NCBI GenBank assembly: GCA_914767715.1 | Contig: OU612073.1 | Coordinates: forward strand, 4,586,001 to 4,650,000 | Direction: 5' to 3' | Origin: Membranipora membranacea | Lineage: Eukaryota > Bryozoa > Gymnolaemata > Cheilostomatida > Membraniporidae | DNA: 64,000 nt | Shown here: positions 12,358-26,500 of the stretch, piece after piece | Numbering within the stretch: the first letter of the stretch is position 1 | How the letters are laid out: each line of letters begins with the position of its first letter | The notes under the pieces: generated by a model | What the model saw: the letters and a program-made list of their open reading frames with translations, nothing else | Database searches by the model: none | Told to the model about the DNA's origin: nothing | Program-made: the position numbers and the translations under genes

Positions 12358-15139
12358 GTATATACTGATGATAAGCATCCTGCAACATAAGTTTAAGAAC
12401 ATAAAGCATGACACATTTGTCTTGGTGAACATTAGAGACACTAGTTGACGCGAGGTGTAATGTTCAGATAAACTTTTTAAATACAACACTTACAGGCTGT
12501 TGTGAAGCAATATCAAATCCAACAGATTTTCTGTAAGATGAGAGTAGAAGGATTTATATTAGAAATTATTAAACTTATTATTCATATTTACTCATTGAGC
12601 CGATCAAATTTTACAGGTATTTATTACTATTATTTATAGAAGCTGTTGAGACATCTGCCACAGTGGTGGTGACAGAGGTTACTATTGTACTCAATACTCC
12701 GAGCGGATGTGACCCAGCAATCGAGGACCCTTCAACGATTGCATATGAAACAATGAGGAATAACTTTTTAATTATGGTGAGTGGTAGTCATGTCATCATA
12801 TCCATAGTAGTTTGTTCCACTACTAAGTTATCTATGCAATCCAAAATCAAAATATCATACAATCATCTTGTATATCATGATTCACCAAGGAGATAATTCT
12901 AAAATATCCATCATATGAGACACACAGCAAATCTGACTGAGGAGTTTATTTGTTTATTTTTGTAAGTAAATGAATTGTCTTTGCTGCACCAGGAATTGTG
13001 GAGGTACAAACATTCTGTGTTAATGGTTTCTCCAAAATAAGCCAATCTTTATATTATTTATAAAATTTCAATTATGACAGGTGTTCCCACGATTCACAAC
13101 CGGGTCAGCTGCCAACTATTTCAGAGGGATAACAGTTGTTATTTTCACGTAAGCTTTTTAAATCAAATCGAAATGTTATTAAGCTGTTCAAATTCAGTGG
13201 CTCGGCAGCTTTCCAACAATCCAAGGAATGTCAATATTTGCTGACTGCCCTGTTTATTTTAAATCATTAAAAACTATGTTTTTGTTAAAGATGGTCTATT
13301 TTCGTTGTTGTTGTTGTTGTTTAGTCCAGGACAATGTTAACAATATGCTCAATTATTATTACTTTCAAATGATAGCGATTTAACCCCTTTCGTTAGGTGC
13401 GTGTCCAGCGAAGCTGTTGGGAGGCGAAAAAGGCAAACCAACGACGACAAAATTGATGCCAACTTCCAAATTGCAACAGATACAAAGTCGACAGAGACAG
13501 GGGAGCCTGAATTGGACGCTGAAGCAATTAAGGAATTGCTCAATGCTGAAACCCAAAAGATAGAAGAATCAACAGACCTGAAGTTAGGAACAGAAGCGGT
13601 CACAGCAAAGGCTGAACCGGCTGTGGTCATTATCGGTATGTTTAATACTCCAATGTGGTTCATGTACCGTCAATATTATGATATAGCTATATATCTAACA
13701 ACGTAGAATTCTTTTATTTATAAGTAGGAGTCTGAAATGGTTTAGGCAGATCTCTCATATACTGGTACTCTTAGCAAAGTCTGAGAGCTTAAAGGATGAA
13801 TGACATTGAAATGCCCACTTAGTATACTTTACCTACCACAAAGCATCGGCTTGTGTTATGTGCAAGGTGACGGTTACTTCATTTTTGTAGATAAAGGTGA
13901 GGTACTAACTACCACTACTGCCACAACTACCACAACTATTGCACCAGCTGCTGACCCTGATGATGTTCTGCTGATTGCCAGCATAGCGGGAGGCGTGTCA
14001 GGACTTCTCTTCATCGGAGTTCTACTCATTGTCACATTGACAGTTTGTGTAAGTGGTTTCACATCGCTGTCAAATCCTCAGTGTCTGAGTCAGTTTACAT
14101 TAGAAGTGATCCAAACTTGAGAGTAATTACTGGCCACCAGTAAGGGAACCTACAAAGCCAAGTGCTTACTATACTATACACATGGAAGATATAAAAACAC
14201 TTGTTATGCTCTATCTATATCTTAACATTGGATTATCGAGTCACCTCTGACCGCTAATCGGAGTTGTTCCCTGGTAAAACCTGATTAAACTGGCAGCTCT
14301 CAATTTTGCCTTTGCCTTGTTTTGTGTGGAAGCATTCCAATAAACTTCAGAGACAATGAAAATAGGGGTCTAGCTTTTTATGGAGTTATTTGTTATTTGG
14401 CACAGTAAAGCCGCCAACCAATATTAAACTGTCATAAAATATTTTACAGAGAAAGCGCAAAGAGAAACCAGATGTTCACCGTTACGGTACACTCCGCTCT
14501 TTACATCCAGCCCTGAGGTTCCACTCAGATGCTAACTTAGCTGGAGTCAGGTTTGCTGGTAGTTTTGCTGGTAGTGATTCTGGCAGTGATAGCGGAAGCT
14601 CAAGAGGTGGTACACTGAAACGTAAACCTACATGGCCTGGTGCTTATCCTATGTGAGTAGTACTTAAATCCTATTAAAATATAACATAACATAATATAAT
14701 ATAATACGTTACTACTGTTAGAGTCAGAGTCAGAGTAATTTACTAAAGCTAGTAAAGCTAGCTTCAAGACAAAAATTTATCGTGCACTTACCGTAATTGA
14801 TCAATGTCTTGAAGCAGAACTGCCATTACTTGAAATTGCTGTAATATTGCATTGTGGATGGCTAAATGTTCATAACAAAATTTATCATATTTGGTCACCA
14901 ACATTTAGCCATTCGGCCTGTATTTTAATGGTAATTGTCTCAGATTGTTAATTTAGCAAACTCACGTTTGATGTCATATTCTAAAATCGGTGACATGTTG
15001 AGATCGGTCAGTTGATACTAGTAATACTTCATTGACATGTTACACCTTAGTGTCAACCTCTGTTATATTTTGCAGGTATCCTACAATGAGACCGGTTAAT
15101 CTGACGCAACATCTCCGAGGAAAGGAATCATTTGCCTAG
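8760..15139 (+). CDS. Membrane mucin gene 1: mucin domain, EGF-like, SEA with furin site, TM, tail (1488 aa, 7 exons)
   Basis: Coding exons are 8760-12357, 12640-12776, 13081-13148, 13397-13635, 13891-14048, 14450-14652 and 15076-15139 (stop TAG), with intron phases 1, 0, 2, 1, 0, 2. The total is 4467 bases, exactly 1489 codons. The protein is predicted to be a type I single-pass cell-surface mucin. It has a signal peptide (about residues 1-29), a Ser/Thr-rich repeat domain to about 1160, a six-Cys EGF-like module (about 1163-1198), a SEA-type domain with RRKR at 1277-1280, a transmembrane helix (about 1374-1399) and an 88-residue cytoplasmic tail. The architecture is that of transmembrane mucins: O-glycosylated ectodomain, processed juxtamembrane SEA domain and short tail. 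It is the smallest of three tandem paralogues, and its tail end (NLTQHLRGKESFA) differs from the other two. Function beyond a surface mucin is not shown. Confidence 0.85.
9427..11334 (+). repeat. Higher-order tandem repeat of 954 bases (318 codons), two copies
   Basis: The landmark cttctgtttgtac (the SVCTC motif) starts at 9427, 9973, 10381, 10927 and 11335. Spacings alternate 546, 408, 546, 408 bases, so the true unit is 954 bases repeated twice, each made of a 182-codon and a 136-codon half. The halves differ by 138 bases, the size of one 46-codon subunit. All spacings are multiples of three, so the frame is kept. Confidence 0.85.
12640..13635 (+). CDS. Gene 1 exons 2-4: SEA-type domain with polybasic cleavage site
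   Basis: Exons 12640-12776 (137 bases), 13081-13148 (68) and 13397-13635 (239). The sequence has the SEA layout: a strand with GCDPAIEDPSTIAYETM (strand then helix), then FPRFTTGSAANYFRGITVVIF (helix then strand), then GRRKRQ, then a helix-rich half (ELDAEAIKELLNAETQKIEE). In classical SEA domains the loop after this second strand holds the GSVVV-type autoproteolysis site. Here RRKR, a furin-type site, is in that place. Assignment is by layout and hydrophobic pattern, and by match to the same exons of genes 2 and 3. Confidence 0.72.
13891..14048 (+). CDS. Gene 1 exon 5: juxtamembrane Thr stalk and transmembrane helix
   Basis: Begins phase 1 after acceptor tttttgtag. A short Thr-rich stalk (TTTTATTTTTIAP) is followed by DDVLLIASIAGGVSGLLFIG and LLIVTLTVC, a clear transmembrane segment. 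Donor tgt/gtaagt, phase 0. The position-equivalent exons in genes 2 and 3 also end in a Cys codon. Confidence 0.88.
14450..15139 (+). CDS. Gene 1 exons 6-7: cytoplasmic tail
   Basis: Exons 14450-14652 and 15076-15139. The tail starts with a basic stop-transfer sequence (RKRKEK) and carries LHPALRFHS, then [18 protein letters not shown], matching the tails of genes 2 and 3. The last exon is 64 bases, as in both paralogues, but encodes NLTQHLRGKESFA instead of [12 protein letters not shown], so the paired tyrosines are absent here. The acidic Ser clusters look like casein-kinase sites (inference). Confidence 0.82.
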
Positions 15140-15652
15140 GCCATACTAGCGACAGGAACCAAAATTTTCATGGTAACAATATTTACAATCAGAGTGCACA
15201 GAGACACTTTTCAGGTTCCTTCACCTTGCTCAAAGCACTTACACATATTATAGTGATGCTTACTAAGGTTGTACACAGTGTGTATAGAGAATAATTCACC
15301 ACCAACTTGCACATCAATGGTGCTGTTTGTTGTAGTATGTACTCAAAATTAGGTGCAACAGATGATTTTTTAATTTTTGAAAGACACAGAATAATTGCTT
15401 TGGATCTGATGAGGTTGATGCTGAGTTATCCTATTTTTCACATAATATTTATTTTTATGACCTGCCCATTCAGATGAATGAATGTTTATTTTTCTTCTAT
15501 GAAATGGTATTTTTTGTAATCCTTAGCGAGATCCGGCCGATGATGAGACATGCGTTCGAGCTGCTCTACTTCGACATTGTAGGTTAAACTTGCACTGTGA
15601 GAGTGTTTTCAACATGCTCCTATAAGTCGTTATAAGTATTTTTCTGTTAATG

Positions 15653-15658
15653 AATAAA
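15653..15658 (+). terminator. Candidate polyadenylation signal, gene 1
   Basis: AATAAA about 510 bases after the stop. A candidate 3'-UTR intron donor (catg/gtaaca, 15173) and acceptor (cattgtag, about 15580) lie between them. Another AATAAA-containing stretch is near 15844. Confidence 0.45.
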
Positions 15659-15659
15659 A

Positions 15660-18600
15660 ATCATTGTTAGGATTTGTCAGGAAGTGGTGGTGCAAATTAA
15701 AACCAAAAATATTCTGAACAATCATTTATTCATTCAATCATTTTTTACGATATTATTATTATTTTAACACAAAGTTCTATATTTTTAACTTTACCCACCA
15801 TGATTGCATTGAAATACCAAATTTAATATTATTGAGCGCAGCAAATAAAAAGTTCCTTATAGCCTACCTCTACACCTGATTTTTCATACTTTTATTCCAA
15901 CTCTTGGCGATACTTGGTTGTGTTGCTGCTCTCTGGAATTAAATCTGACAGCAGCGATGATGGGGGGCCACCTGTGTAACATGTTTTATCAACAACCAAC
16001 CACATTCAGCAATGTATTTCAAGATCAAATTTGCCTTCTTTTGGGTTTGCTCCCTTTCCACTTATTAGAGGACAACAGCAATTTTATGTTAAGTTTCATT
16101 GTTACATTTTATTAAACAATTGGTACCCTTGGATTGATTACTGTCATTGTTATCACAAAATATTTCGGCAATCCAATCACAACAAAGTTACCACCTAGAT
16201 AAATGCCAGATTAAATGAGTGTTAAACTTTTTCGATTTTATTTGCACATCAGTCTTACAAGATTTCAGAGTACACGGTTTTGTTATTAAGGGCTATTTCA
16301 TGGAATGTGTGGATAAATTCAGTCTAGCATTGGATACCCGGTATTTTTGTCAAATTCAGGTTTTGAAAGCCTGTGTCTGTCTGTCTGTAACATGATACAC
16401 TATAGAGTGTATCTGCCAAATTGCTGTTTGCTAAGAAACAGAAGATTGGGCTGCCCCAAAGAGGGACGCAAGGTGCCCTAATCCTCTTACTGAGAATGTG
16501 ATACATTCTAGAAAACTAGAATGCATCCTAGAGGTGAGGCCATAGAGGACCTCCTAATCATAAGTGTGCAGCAAGCTGCCAAAACTGAACTGGCACTAAT
16601 CGGCCATTGGCAGTGACACTTTGATCTTAGCCAATAGGCCAAATTGCTGTTTGCGAAGAAACAGAAGATTATGCTGCCCCTAAAGAGGGACGCAAGGTGC
16701 CCTAAATCCTCATACTGAGAATGTGATACATCCTAGAAAACTAGAATGCATCCTAGAGGTGAGGCTGCCATGGTGGACCTCCTAATCGTGGGTGTGCAGT
16801 AAGCTGCCAAAACTGAACTGGCACAAATCGGCCACTGGCAGTGACAGTTTGATCTTAGCCAATAGGCCAAATTTAGGTAAAGGATAGCTCTAACAAAGTA
16901 CCAGATAAATGGAGTGTGATACTAATCTTGATTTATCTAGGAGGGGCTATATGTCAAAATAGTTCCAACCAACTTTTTCCTCATTGGCAGTGAAAATGTT
17001 ACACATATATCGCTTCTTACTTTACACTTTTTAATGGCCCGACCATTTTGGCCCTAGTTATATGTTACACAGAACGTTTTTGGCAGAGTTTCATTTGCTG
17101 GTAGTCACCAGGTGATGCATTGTGGGTATTATTAACACATTTCATTGACTCGGTCTTGTGATTCATATCTCTGAAGTGTGAAGGTTATTTCAAGGATGAT
17201 GTGCCAACAGCACTTAAGGTTTGCGTAGATGGTTGAACAAAAATTAATATATTAAATTCTATATTGAGGTGCAGTCTTGTGTGCAGTGACATACAAGTCA
17301 CCATAACCAGGAATGCGAACTTTTGAGTACTTACGCAATAGTCTGAATCTGATGCGTTCCAAGCTGTAGTCCAATCATGAGGAGATTTTCAGTGCATTTC
17401 CATTCCATAGCTGGATATGGTAATGAATGCCACAAATATAAAAAAAATGGACAGGGGCAAACAAAATCAAATCCTTCAGCAAAGAACTACCAATATTCAA
17501 ATAAACACATGGTAGGTACGGCAGTAATGTATGTGCAATACGTGACTTGGTATTCCAAACTCTGAATTTGTCTGTCTCCGGTAGTGGTGTGCGATTTTTG
17601 ACAGGAAATCATGCAGCAATGGTCAACTGACATGAAAAAAATTTCTAAGCTACAGTAAATCTTACATTTTTGTAAAATTCAATACATTACAAACTTCAAA
17701 TATTTGTTCTATTTAAATTGGGTAATAAGTTCTATGTTGAGTAATGTCACTATAGTTTTAGGCGAAATTGAAAACAATTAAAATTGTGCAGACTGTCCTA
17801 TTTGCTCAATCAAAATAGTAAAAATTTGTTAGAAGTTTTAGTTTGATCTTGTCTCCCCATTCATTTGAAAAAAACAATATTTTACTCATATGCATATCAG
17901 GAGACGAGACATGCACCAAAAACTTAGTGAGAGTATTATTACATTGATTGATTGATTGAAAATTCAGTTTTTGAGAAAGGTCAATGAAGTCAATAGTCAT
18001 TGCTCCGATTTATTTAGGGTGTGCGCAATATCTGAGAATACTGGAGGTTACTTTTCTCTTACGCTGCTATGTAATAATCCATTCAAGTCATGCATTATGA
18101 GTAAACAGAATACCTCTAAATAAAAAAGGGCAGTCTAAAGCGGACTGCTGTTGTAATAGCCTAAAAATTGTACCATTGCATTACAGACACAATCAGTCTG
18201 AGGACGTTATTCTGAGTAAAAATTTTTCATATTTTTATCAGTATTTTATCAACCTGATTGAGAAGAAATAAAAGACTCGAAATTGTCTAACCTGCCAGAG
18301 ACCACAAGGTAAGCAACCTCATTATATTATACTATGAGGTGTAAGTACATTTCTCATGTTGCCAAATTACTGATCGTCAATTATTTGAGAATGATAATAA
18401 TGCTTTCACTGTCCATCAATTAACCAAACCAATCATATTTATTGATACATTACTCGAAAAGGAAGTGGTACTTTTATCCTCACAAATTCCATTCATCAGC
18501 AGCTTGAGATTGATGGCTATCAGCAGGATTTAGCTTGCACTATCTTTCAATTGATACATTTATGCAGCATTCAATCAAAGAGTAAATTTTTCAAACTGTA

Positions 18601-20488
18601 CATTACTACCTATAGCAGCTTTGTTTTTGGCTATAGCGCACTGAATACATAAATACTAGAACAATACTAATTCAAGCTCAAGCCAAAACATGGTCTAGTC
18701 GCACTTATTCTAGCTTACTCAATGTTGAACAAAAACAAAAGTGATTTGTTTGTTGCTTTTATGTAGGTACAGATAAACATTTTTAAATCAACATATTATT
18801 TATATCTTGACCGGACGGTGACCAACCCTTTATAGAATATCAACTACCACACCTTTTTTAGTTCATTCAATTCTTGTAAGCCGGCTGGTATGACTGTGAA
18901 TGACTTACAGCTGTAAATTTTAGATTTAGTGGATTCTAACTAGTCAGATTATTAGAAAGGATTTATAACCAGACAGATACAGTCACCTCTACAACAAGCA
19001 TATGATGTACACTAATGAGGATTATTGATGAGATAAATTCCTTATAATTTACAAGACAGGTAAGTGAAGAAAATCATGGTTACTGGTCGCCGAACCCCCT
19101 CCGCTCAGGGAAGTTATCGCCTGGCCTTCTCATCACTGCCCAGCTTAGCATCAAATAATAGAGATAAGCAGACATCCTATCATGTACATTTGGCTTTAAA
19201 AATATGCTGTTAGCAAAACATAGCAATGAGCCAACATACATGGAGATGTTATAACATTCAGTGAACAAATAAAATCTCGGCTTATTTTTCCAATCGTCAG
19301 CTCAATGAGCTCATTTACATCTAGTTATGTAAAGGAACAGGATTTCAAACATCCAGAAAATTTTTGTGAAAATCTGAGGTGGGATGGCTTATCAAAAAGG
19401 TGTTATGGCATTTGGATATGAGGTGAATATAAGGTGGGGCCAGTATGAATGGGGATTATTGTGCTGAGTAATTGACTGTCAAGTGTAATTTGAATGAATA
19501 GACTGATTTCTGCATTGTTAGCCTCAGAGTTAATTGACGGTCATGATCATATTTCGCAGCATTTATAACACCTATCATATCACATTACTCACAATCACAT
19601 GATGGGCCAAATGGACCATTTGATATAATTGGGTAATTGACTTCTCTTGGGTGCAGCATTACTGCACATTCTTTACTACCCAACAATAAGCTCCTGCTAC
19701 CAAGAGGCACCTTTTTGATTTGTGGGGTCAAAATCGTTCTTTACTTGCATGATAACACCCTTCGATAATCTAGACTCTAGAGTAGTTATATGTCATTAAA
19801 ATTTTAATCAACTGTGTATATCCCATACATTTGGACAAATATCTTGGTCTTAAAATATTGCGATATTGGACAAGTAAATAAATTAATTCAACAACACAGT
19901 GCTACAGTTGTGAAAGTGGTAAAGAAGGATTTAAAAAAATTGGTGGATGGTGCAAATTCTGTATACTGCATCACTTAGTTTATAGTTTTGTATCAAGATT
20001 ATCTGAACTCGGACATCATGGCTAGAAGGCAATCTCAAAAGCTTCGTTTCACTAAACCCCATAATCCTCAATCTCAACATTTTTAGTTATCCAAATATAG
20101 CACTGTATGCATATGCTATTTTACATGCAGACTATTTCTAATGACCAGCCGTTTAAAGTATTCCTGTGTGATACCCTCTCCATCCCGATGAACGAAGCCT
20201 TGTCATTGTCTTTGGAGACAAAAATCAAACACATGTATTTTGTTTGGACAATTTAAAAGATCATCGATATTTATCCCATTAGAGCAAAATATCGTTCTTT
20301 TTCTTAAAAAGTTAAAGTGGACAAGAATTGTGGTTCTAGCAAATTCATTTGGATCTTCACGAAAAGCTTTATCGAAACTTTATCGAAACAGCCATTGCTT
20401 GATATTCTTTGGTGTACCAATCAATTTTAAAATCTGTTTACAGGACGTATGGTCCTAAGATCTACTTGGTGGATACAATTTTCTATAG
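15660..20488. other. Region between mucin genes 1 and 2
   Basis: No exon with coding character or good flanking splice sites was found. It holds the minus-strand tandem dimer of the U2-headed repeat at 16417-16868, followed on its left by a (GTCT)4 tract at about 16374. The remainder is AT-rich unique-looking sequence that should contain the promoter and first non-coding exon of gene 2. Confidence 0.55.
16417..16868 (-). mobile_element. Tandem dimer of the U2-headed SINE-like repeat
   Basis: Two head-to-tail units on the minus strand (about 16417-16640 and 16641-16868). The ggcctattggctaagatc head recurs 228 bases apart. Both units share cctagaaaactagaatgcat, cctagaggtgaggc, agagggacgcaaggtgccct and a terminal aattgctgtttgc segment with each other and with the plus-strand copy at 6211. 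The left, 3', end abuts a (GTCT)n tract, as SINE tails often do. Confidence 0.78.
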
Positions 20489-20513
20489 TTGAAGGTGTTC
20501 AAACGACTAAGCG
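20489..20513 (+). other. 5'-UTR piece after a 5'-UTR intron acceptor, gene 2
   Basis: acaattttctatag is a plausible acceptor ending at 20488, 25 bases before the ATG. Genes 1 and 3 have the same arrangement. Confidence 0.45.
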
Positions 20514-23500
20514 ATGGAAGTCTGTAGTTACACAAAGATGTGCATAATTCTTTTGCTAACAATACCATCAACTACCGCAACTAATTCTACATCAACCACT
20601 GCTCATCCAACAACAACCACTACTGAGCCCACAACTACTACTGCTGAGGCAACAACAACCACTGCTGAGTCGTTAACTACCACTACTGAGCCTGCAACTA
20701 CTGCTGCCGCGTCAACAACTACAACTGTTGTTCCGACAACAAGTATAGCTGAGCCAACATCAACCACTGCTGGGCCTTCAACTATTACTGCCGAGTCAAC
20801 AACTACCATGGCTGAGCGGACAACAACCACTGCTGAGCCAACAACAACCAATACAGTGCCGACAACCACTACTGAGCTGACAACATCGTCTGCTGAGCCA
20901 ACAACTACTACTGCCGAGTCAACAACTACCACTGCTGAACCGACAACATCCACAGCTGAGCCCACAACTACTACTGCCGAGTCAACCAGTACAACTGCTG
21001 ATCCGACAACAACCACTGCCGAGTCAACAACAAGTACAGGTGAGCCTACATCAACCACTTCACGGCGCACAACTACTGCTGCCATGTCAACAACTACAAC
21101 TGCTAATCCGACAACAAGTACAGCTGAACCAACATCAACCACTGCTGAGCCCACAACAACCATTACTGAGCCAACAACTACTACTGCCGAGGCAACAACA
21201 TCCACTGCTGAGCCATCAACAACAACTACTGTGCCCACAACTACTCTTGCTGAGTCAACAACTATAACTGCTGAACCGACAACAAGTACAGCTGAGCCAA
21301 CATCCACCACAACTGAGCCCACAACAACCATTACTGAGCCAACAACTACTACTGCCGAGGCAACAACAACCACTGCTGAGCCATCAACAACAACTACTGT
21401 GCCCACAACTACTCTTGCTGAGTCAACAACTATAACTGCTGAACCGACAACAAGTACAGCTGAGCCAACATCCACCACAACTGAGCCCACAACAACCATT
21501 ACTGAGCCAACAACTACTACTGCCGAGGCAACAACAACCACTGCTGAGCCAACAACAACAACTACTGTGCCCACAACTACTCTTGCTGAGTCAACAACTA
21601 TAACTGCTGAACCGACAACAAGTACAGCTGAGCCAACATCCACCACAACTGAGCAGACAACTACTGCTGCCGCGTCATCAACTACAACTACTGAACCGAC
21701 AACAAGTACAGCTGAGTCAACATCAACCACTGCTGAGTCAATAACAAGCATAACTGAACCCAAAACTACTACTGCCAAAACAACAACAACCACTGCTGAG
21801 CCGTCAACAACCACTACCGAGCCCACAACCACTGCTGACGCCTTAACAACTACAACGGCTGAGCCGACAACAAGTACAGCTGAGCGAACATCAACCACTG
21901 CTGAGTCAACAGCAACCACTACTGAGCCCACAACTACTGCTGCCGTGTCAACAACTACAACTGCTGATCTGACAACAAGTACAGCTGAGCCAACATCAAC
22001 CACTGCTGAGCCGACAACAACCATTACTGAGCCAACAACTACTACTGCCGAGACAACAACAACTGCTGAGCCTCCGGCAACCACTACTGAGCTCACAACT
22101 ACTACTGCCACATTAACAACTACAACTGCTGAATCGACGACAAGTACAGCTGAGTCAACATCAACCACTGCTGAGTCAACAACAACCACCGTTGAGCCCA
22201 CAACTACTACTACCGAGGCAACGACAACCACTGCCGAGTCAACAACAAGTACAGCTGAGCCTACATCAACCACTTTACGGCCCACAACTACTGCCGCGCC
22301 AACAGCTACAACTGCTGATCGGACAACAAGTACAGCTGAGCCAACATTAACAACTGCTGAGTCAACAACAAGCATTACTGTACCCACAATTACTACTGCC
22401 GAGGCAACAACAACCCGTACTGAGCCGTCAACAACCACTACTGAGCCCTCAACTACTGCTGCTGCGTCAACAACTACAACTGCTGGTCCGTCAACAATTA
22501 CTGCTGAGCCAATATCAACCACTGCTGAGCCAACAACAACCACTACAGAGCCCACAACTACTTCTGCCGAGGCAACAACAACCACTGCTGAACCGTCAAC
22601 AACCACTACTGAGCCCACAACTACTACTGTTGTGTCAACAACTACAGCTGAGCCAACATCAATCACTGCTGACCCAACATCAACCACTACAAAGGCCGCA
22701 ACTACCACCGCCGAGGCAACAACAACCACTGCTGAGCCTTCAACAACAACTACTGAGCCCACAACTACTGCTGCTGTGTCAACAACTACAGCTGAGCCAA
22801 CACCAACCACTGCTGAGCCAACAATAACCACTCTTGAGCCCACAATAACTACTGCTGAGCAGTCAACAAGCACTGCTGAGCCGACAACATCTACCGCTGA
22901 GACGACAACAGCCTCTGCTGAGCCAACATCAAGTACTGCCAAGTCCACGTCTACCACTGCTGTGCCGACTACATCCACTGCTGATCCCACAACTCCCACT
23001 GCCGCGTCAACAACTACCACTGCTGGGCTGACAACATCCGTTACTGAGCCCACAACTACTACTGCAGAGTCAGCAACAACCACTACTGAGCTGACAACAT
23101 CCACTGCTGAGCCCACAACTACTACTGCCGAGTCAACAACTACCACTGCTGAACCGACACCATCCACAGCTGAGCCCACAACTACTACTGCCGAGTCAAC
23201 AACTACCACGGCCGAGCCGACAACAGCCACAGCTGAGCCCACAACTCCTACTGCCGAGGCAACAACAACCACTGCTGAGCCTCCAACAACCACTACTGAG
23301 CCCAAAACTACTGCTGCTGCGTCAACAACTACAACTGCTGATCCATCAACAAGTACAGCTAAGCCAACAACAAGCACTGCTGAGCCAACAACAACCACTA
23401 CTGAGCCCACAACCACTACTGCCGATGCAACAACAACCACTGCTGAGCCGCCGACAACCACTACTGAGCTCACAACTACTACTGCCACATTAACAACTAC

Positions 23501-26500
23501 AACTGCTGAATCGACGACAAGTACAGCTGAGTCAACATCAACCACTGCTGAGTCAACAACAACCACCGTTGAGCCCACAACTACTACTACCGAGGCAACG
23601 ACAACCACTGCCGAGTCAACAACAAGTACAGCTGAGCCTACATCAACCACTTTACGGCCCACAACTACTGCCGCGCCAACAGCTACAACTGCTGATCTGA
23701 CAACAAGTACAGCTGAGCCAACATTAACAACTGCTGAGTCAACAACAAGCATTACTGTACCCACAATTACTACTGCCGAGGCAACAACAACCCGTACTGA
23801 GCCGTCAACAACCACTACTGAGCCCTCAACTACTGCTGCTGCGTCAACAACTACAACTGCTGGTCCGTCAACAATTACTGCTGAGCCAATATCATCCACT
23901 GCTGAGCCAACAACAACCACTACAGAGCCCAAAACTACTTCTGCCGAGGCAACAACAACCACTGCTGAACCGTCAACAACCACTACTGAGCCCACAACTA
24001 CTACTGTTGTGTCAACAACTACAGCTGAGCCAACATCAATCACTGCTGACCAAACATCAACCACTACAAATCCCGCAACTACCACCGCCGAGGCAACAAC
24101 CACTGCTGAGCCTTCAACAACAACTACTGAGCCCACAACTACTGCTGCTGTGTCAACAACTACAGCTGAGCCAACACCAACCACTGCTGAGCCAACAATA
24201 ACCACTCTTGAGCCCACAATAACTACTGCTGAGCAGTCAACAAGCACTGCTGAGCCGACAACATCTACCGCTGAGACGACAACAGCCTCTGCTGAGCCAA
24301 CATCAAGTACTGCCGAGTCCACATCTACCACTGCTGTGCCGACTACATCCACTGCTGATCCCACAACTCCCACTGCCGCGTCAACAACTACCACTGCTGG
24401 GCTGACAACATCCGTTACTGAGGCCACATCTACTACTGCAGAGTCAGCAACAACCACTACTGAGCTGACAACATCCACTGCTGAGCCCACAACTACTACT
24501 GCCGAGTCAACAACTACCACTGCTGAACCGACACCATCCACAGCTGAGCCCACAACTACTACTGCCGAGTCAACAACTACCACGGCCGAGCCGACAACAG
24601 CCACAGCTGAGCCCACAACTCCTACTGCCGAGGCAACAACACCCACTGCTGAGCCTCCAACAACCACTACTGAGCCCAAAACTACTGCTGCTGCGTCAAC
24701 AACTACAACTGCTGATCCATCAACAAGTACAGCTAAGCCAACAACAACCACTGCTGAGCCAACAACAACCACTACTGAGCCCACAACCTCTACTGCCGAT
24801 GCAACAACAACCACTGCTGAGCCATCAACAACAACTACTGTGCCCACAACTACTCTTGCTGAGTCAATAACTATAACTGCTGAACCGACAACAAGTACAG
24901 CTGATCCAACATCCACCACAACTGAGCCCACAACTACTGCTGCCGCGTCATCAACTACAACTACTGAACCGACAACAAGTACAGCTGAGCCAACATCAAC
25001 CACTGCTGAGTCAATAACAAGCATAACTGAACCCACAACTACTACTGCCGAAACAACAACAACCACTGCTGAGCCGTCAACAACCACTACCGAGCCCACA
25101 ACCACTGCTAACGCCTTAACAACTACAACTGCTGAGCCGACAACAAGTACAGCTGAGCGAACATCAACCACTGCTGAGTCAACAGCAACCACTACTGAGC
25201 CCACAACTACTGCTGCCGTGTCAACAACTACAACTGCTGATCTGACAACAAGCACAGCTGAGCCAACATCAACCACTGCTGAGCCGCCGACAACCACTAC
25301 TGAGCTCACAACTACTACTGCCACATTAACAACTACAACTGCTGAATTGACGACAAGTACAGCTGAGTCAACATCAACCACTGCTGAGTCAACAACAACC
25401 ACCGTTGAGCCCACAACTACTACTACCGAGGCAACGACAACCACTGCCGAGTCAACAACAAGTACAGCTGAGCCTACATCAACCACTTTACGGCCCACAA
25501 CTACTGCCGCGCCAACAGCTACAACTGCTGATCTGACAACAAGTACAGCTGAGCCAATATTAACAACTGCTGAGTCAACAACAAGCATTACTGTACCCAC
25601 AACTACTACTGCCGAGGCAACAACAACCCGTACTGAGCCATCAACAACCACTACTGAGCCCACAACTACTGCTGCTGCGTCAACAACTACAACTGCTGGT
25701 CCGTCAACAATTACTGCTGAGCCAATATCAACCACTGCTGAGCCAACAACAACCACTACAGAGCCCACAACTACTTCTGCCAAGGCAACAACAACCACTG
25801 CTGAACCGTCAACAATCACTACTGAGCCCACAACTACTACTGTTGTGTCAACAACTACAGCTGAGCCAACATCAATCACTGCTGACCCAACATCAACCAC
25901 TACAAAGCCCGCAACTACCACCGCCGAGGCAACAACAACCACTGCTGAGCCGTCAACAACAACTACTGAGCCCACAACTACTACTGCCGAGTCAACAACT
26001 ACAACTGCTGAACCGACACCATCCACAGCTGAGCCCACAACTACTACTACCGAGTCAACAACTACCACGGCCGAGCCGACAACAGCCACAGCTGAGCCCA
26101 CAACTCCTACTGCCGAGGCAACAACAACCACTGCTGAGCCTCCAACAACCACTACTGAGCCCACAACTACTGCTGCTGCGTCAACAACTACAACTGCTGA
26201 TCCATCAACAAGTACAGCTAAGCCAACAACAACCACTGCTGAGCCAACAACAACCACTACTGAGCCCACAACCACTACTGCCGATGCAACAACAACCACT
26301 GCTGAGCTGTCAACAACCACTACTGTGCCCACAACTACTACTGCTGAGGCAACAACAACCCATACTGAGCCGTCAACAACCACTACTGAGCCCACAACAA
26401 CTGGTGCTGCGTCAACAACTACAACTGCTGGTCCGTCAGCAAGTACTGCTGAGCCAATATCAACCGCTGCTGAGCCAACAACAACCACTACAGAGCCCAC

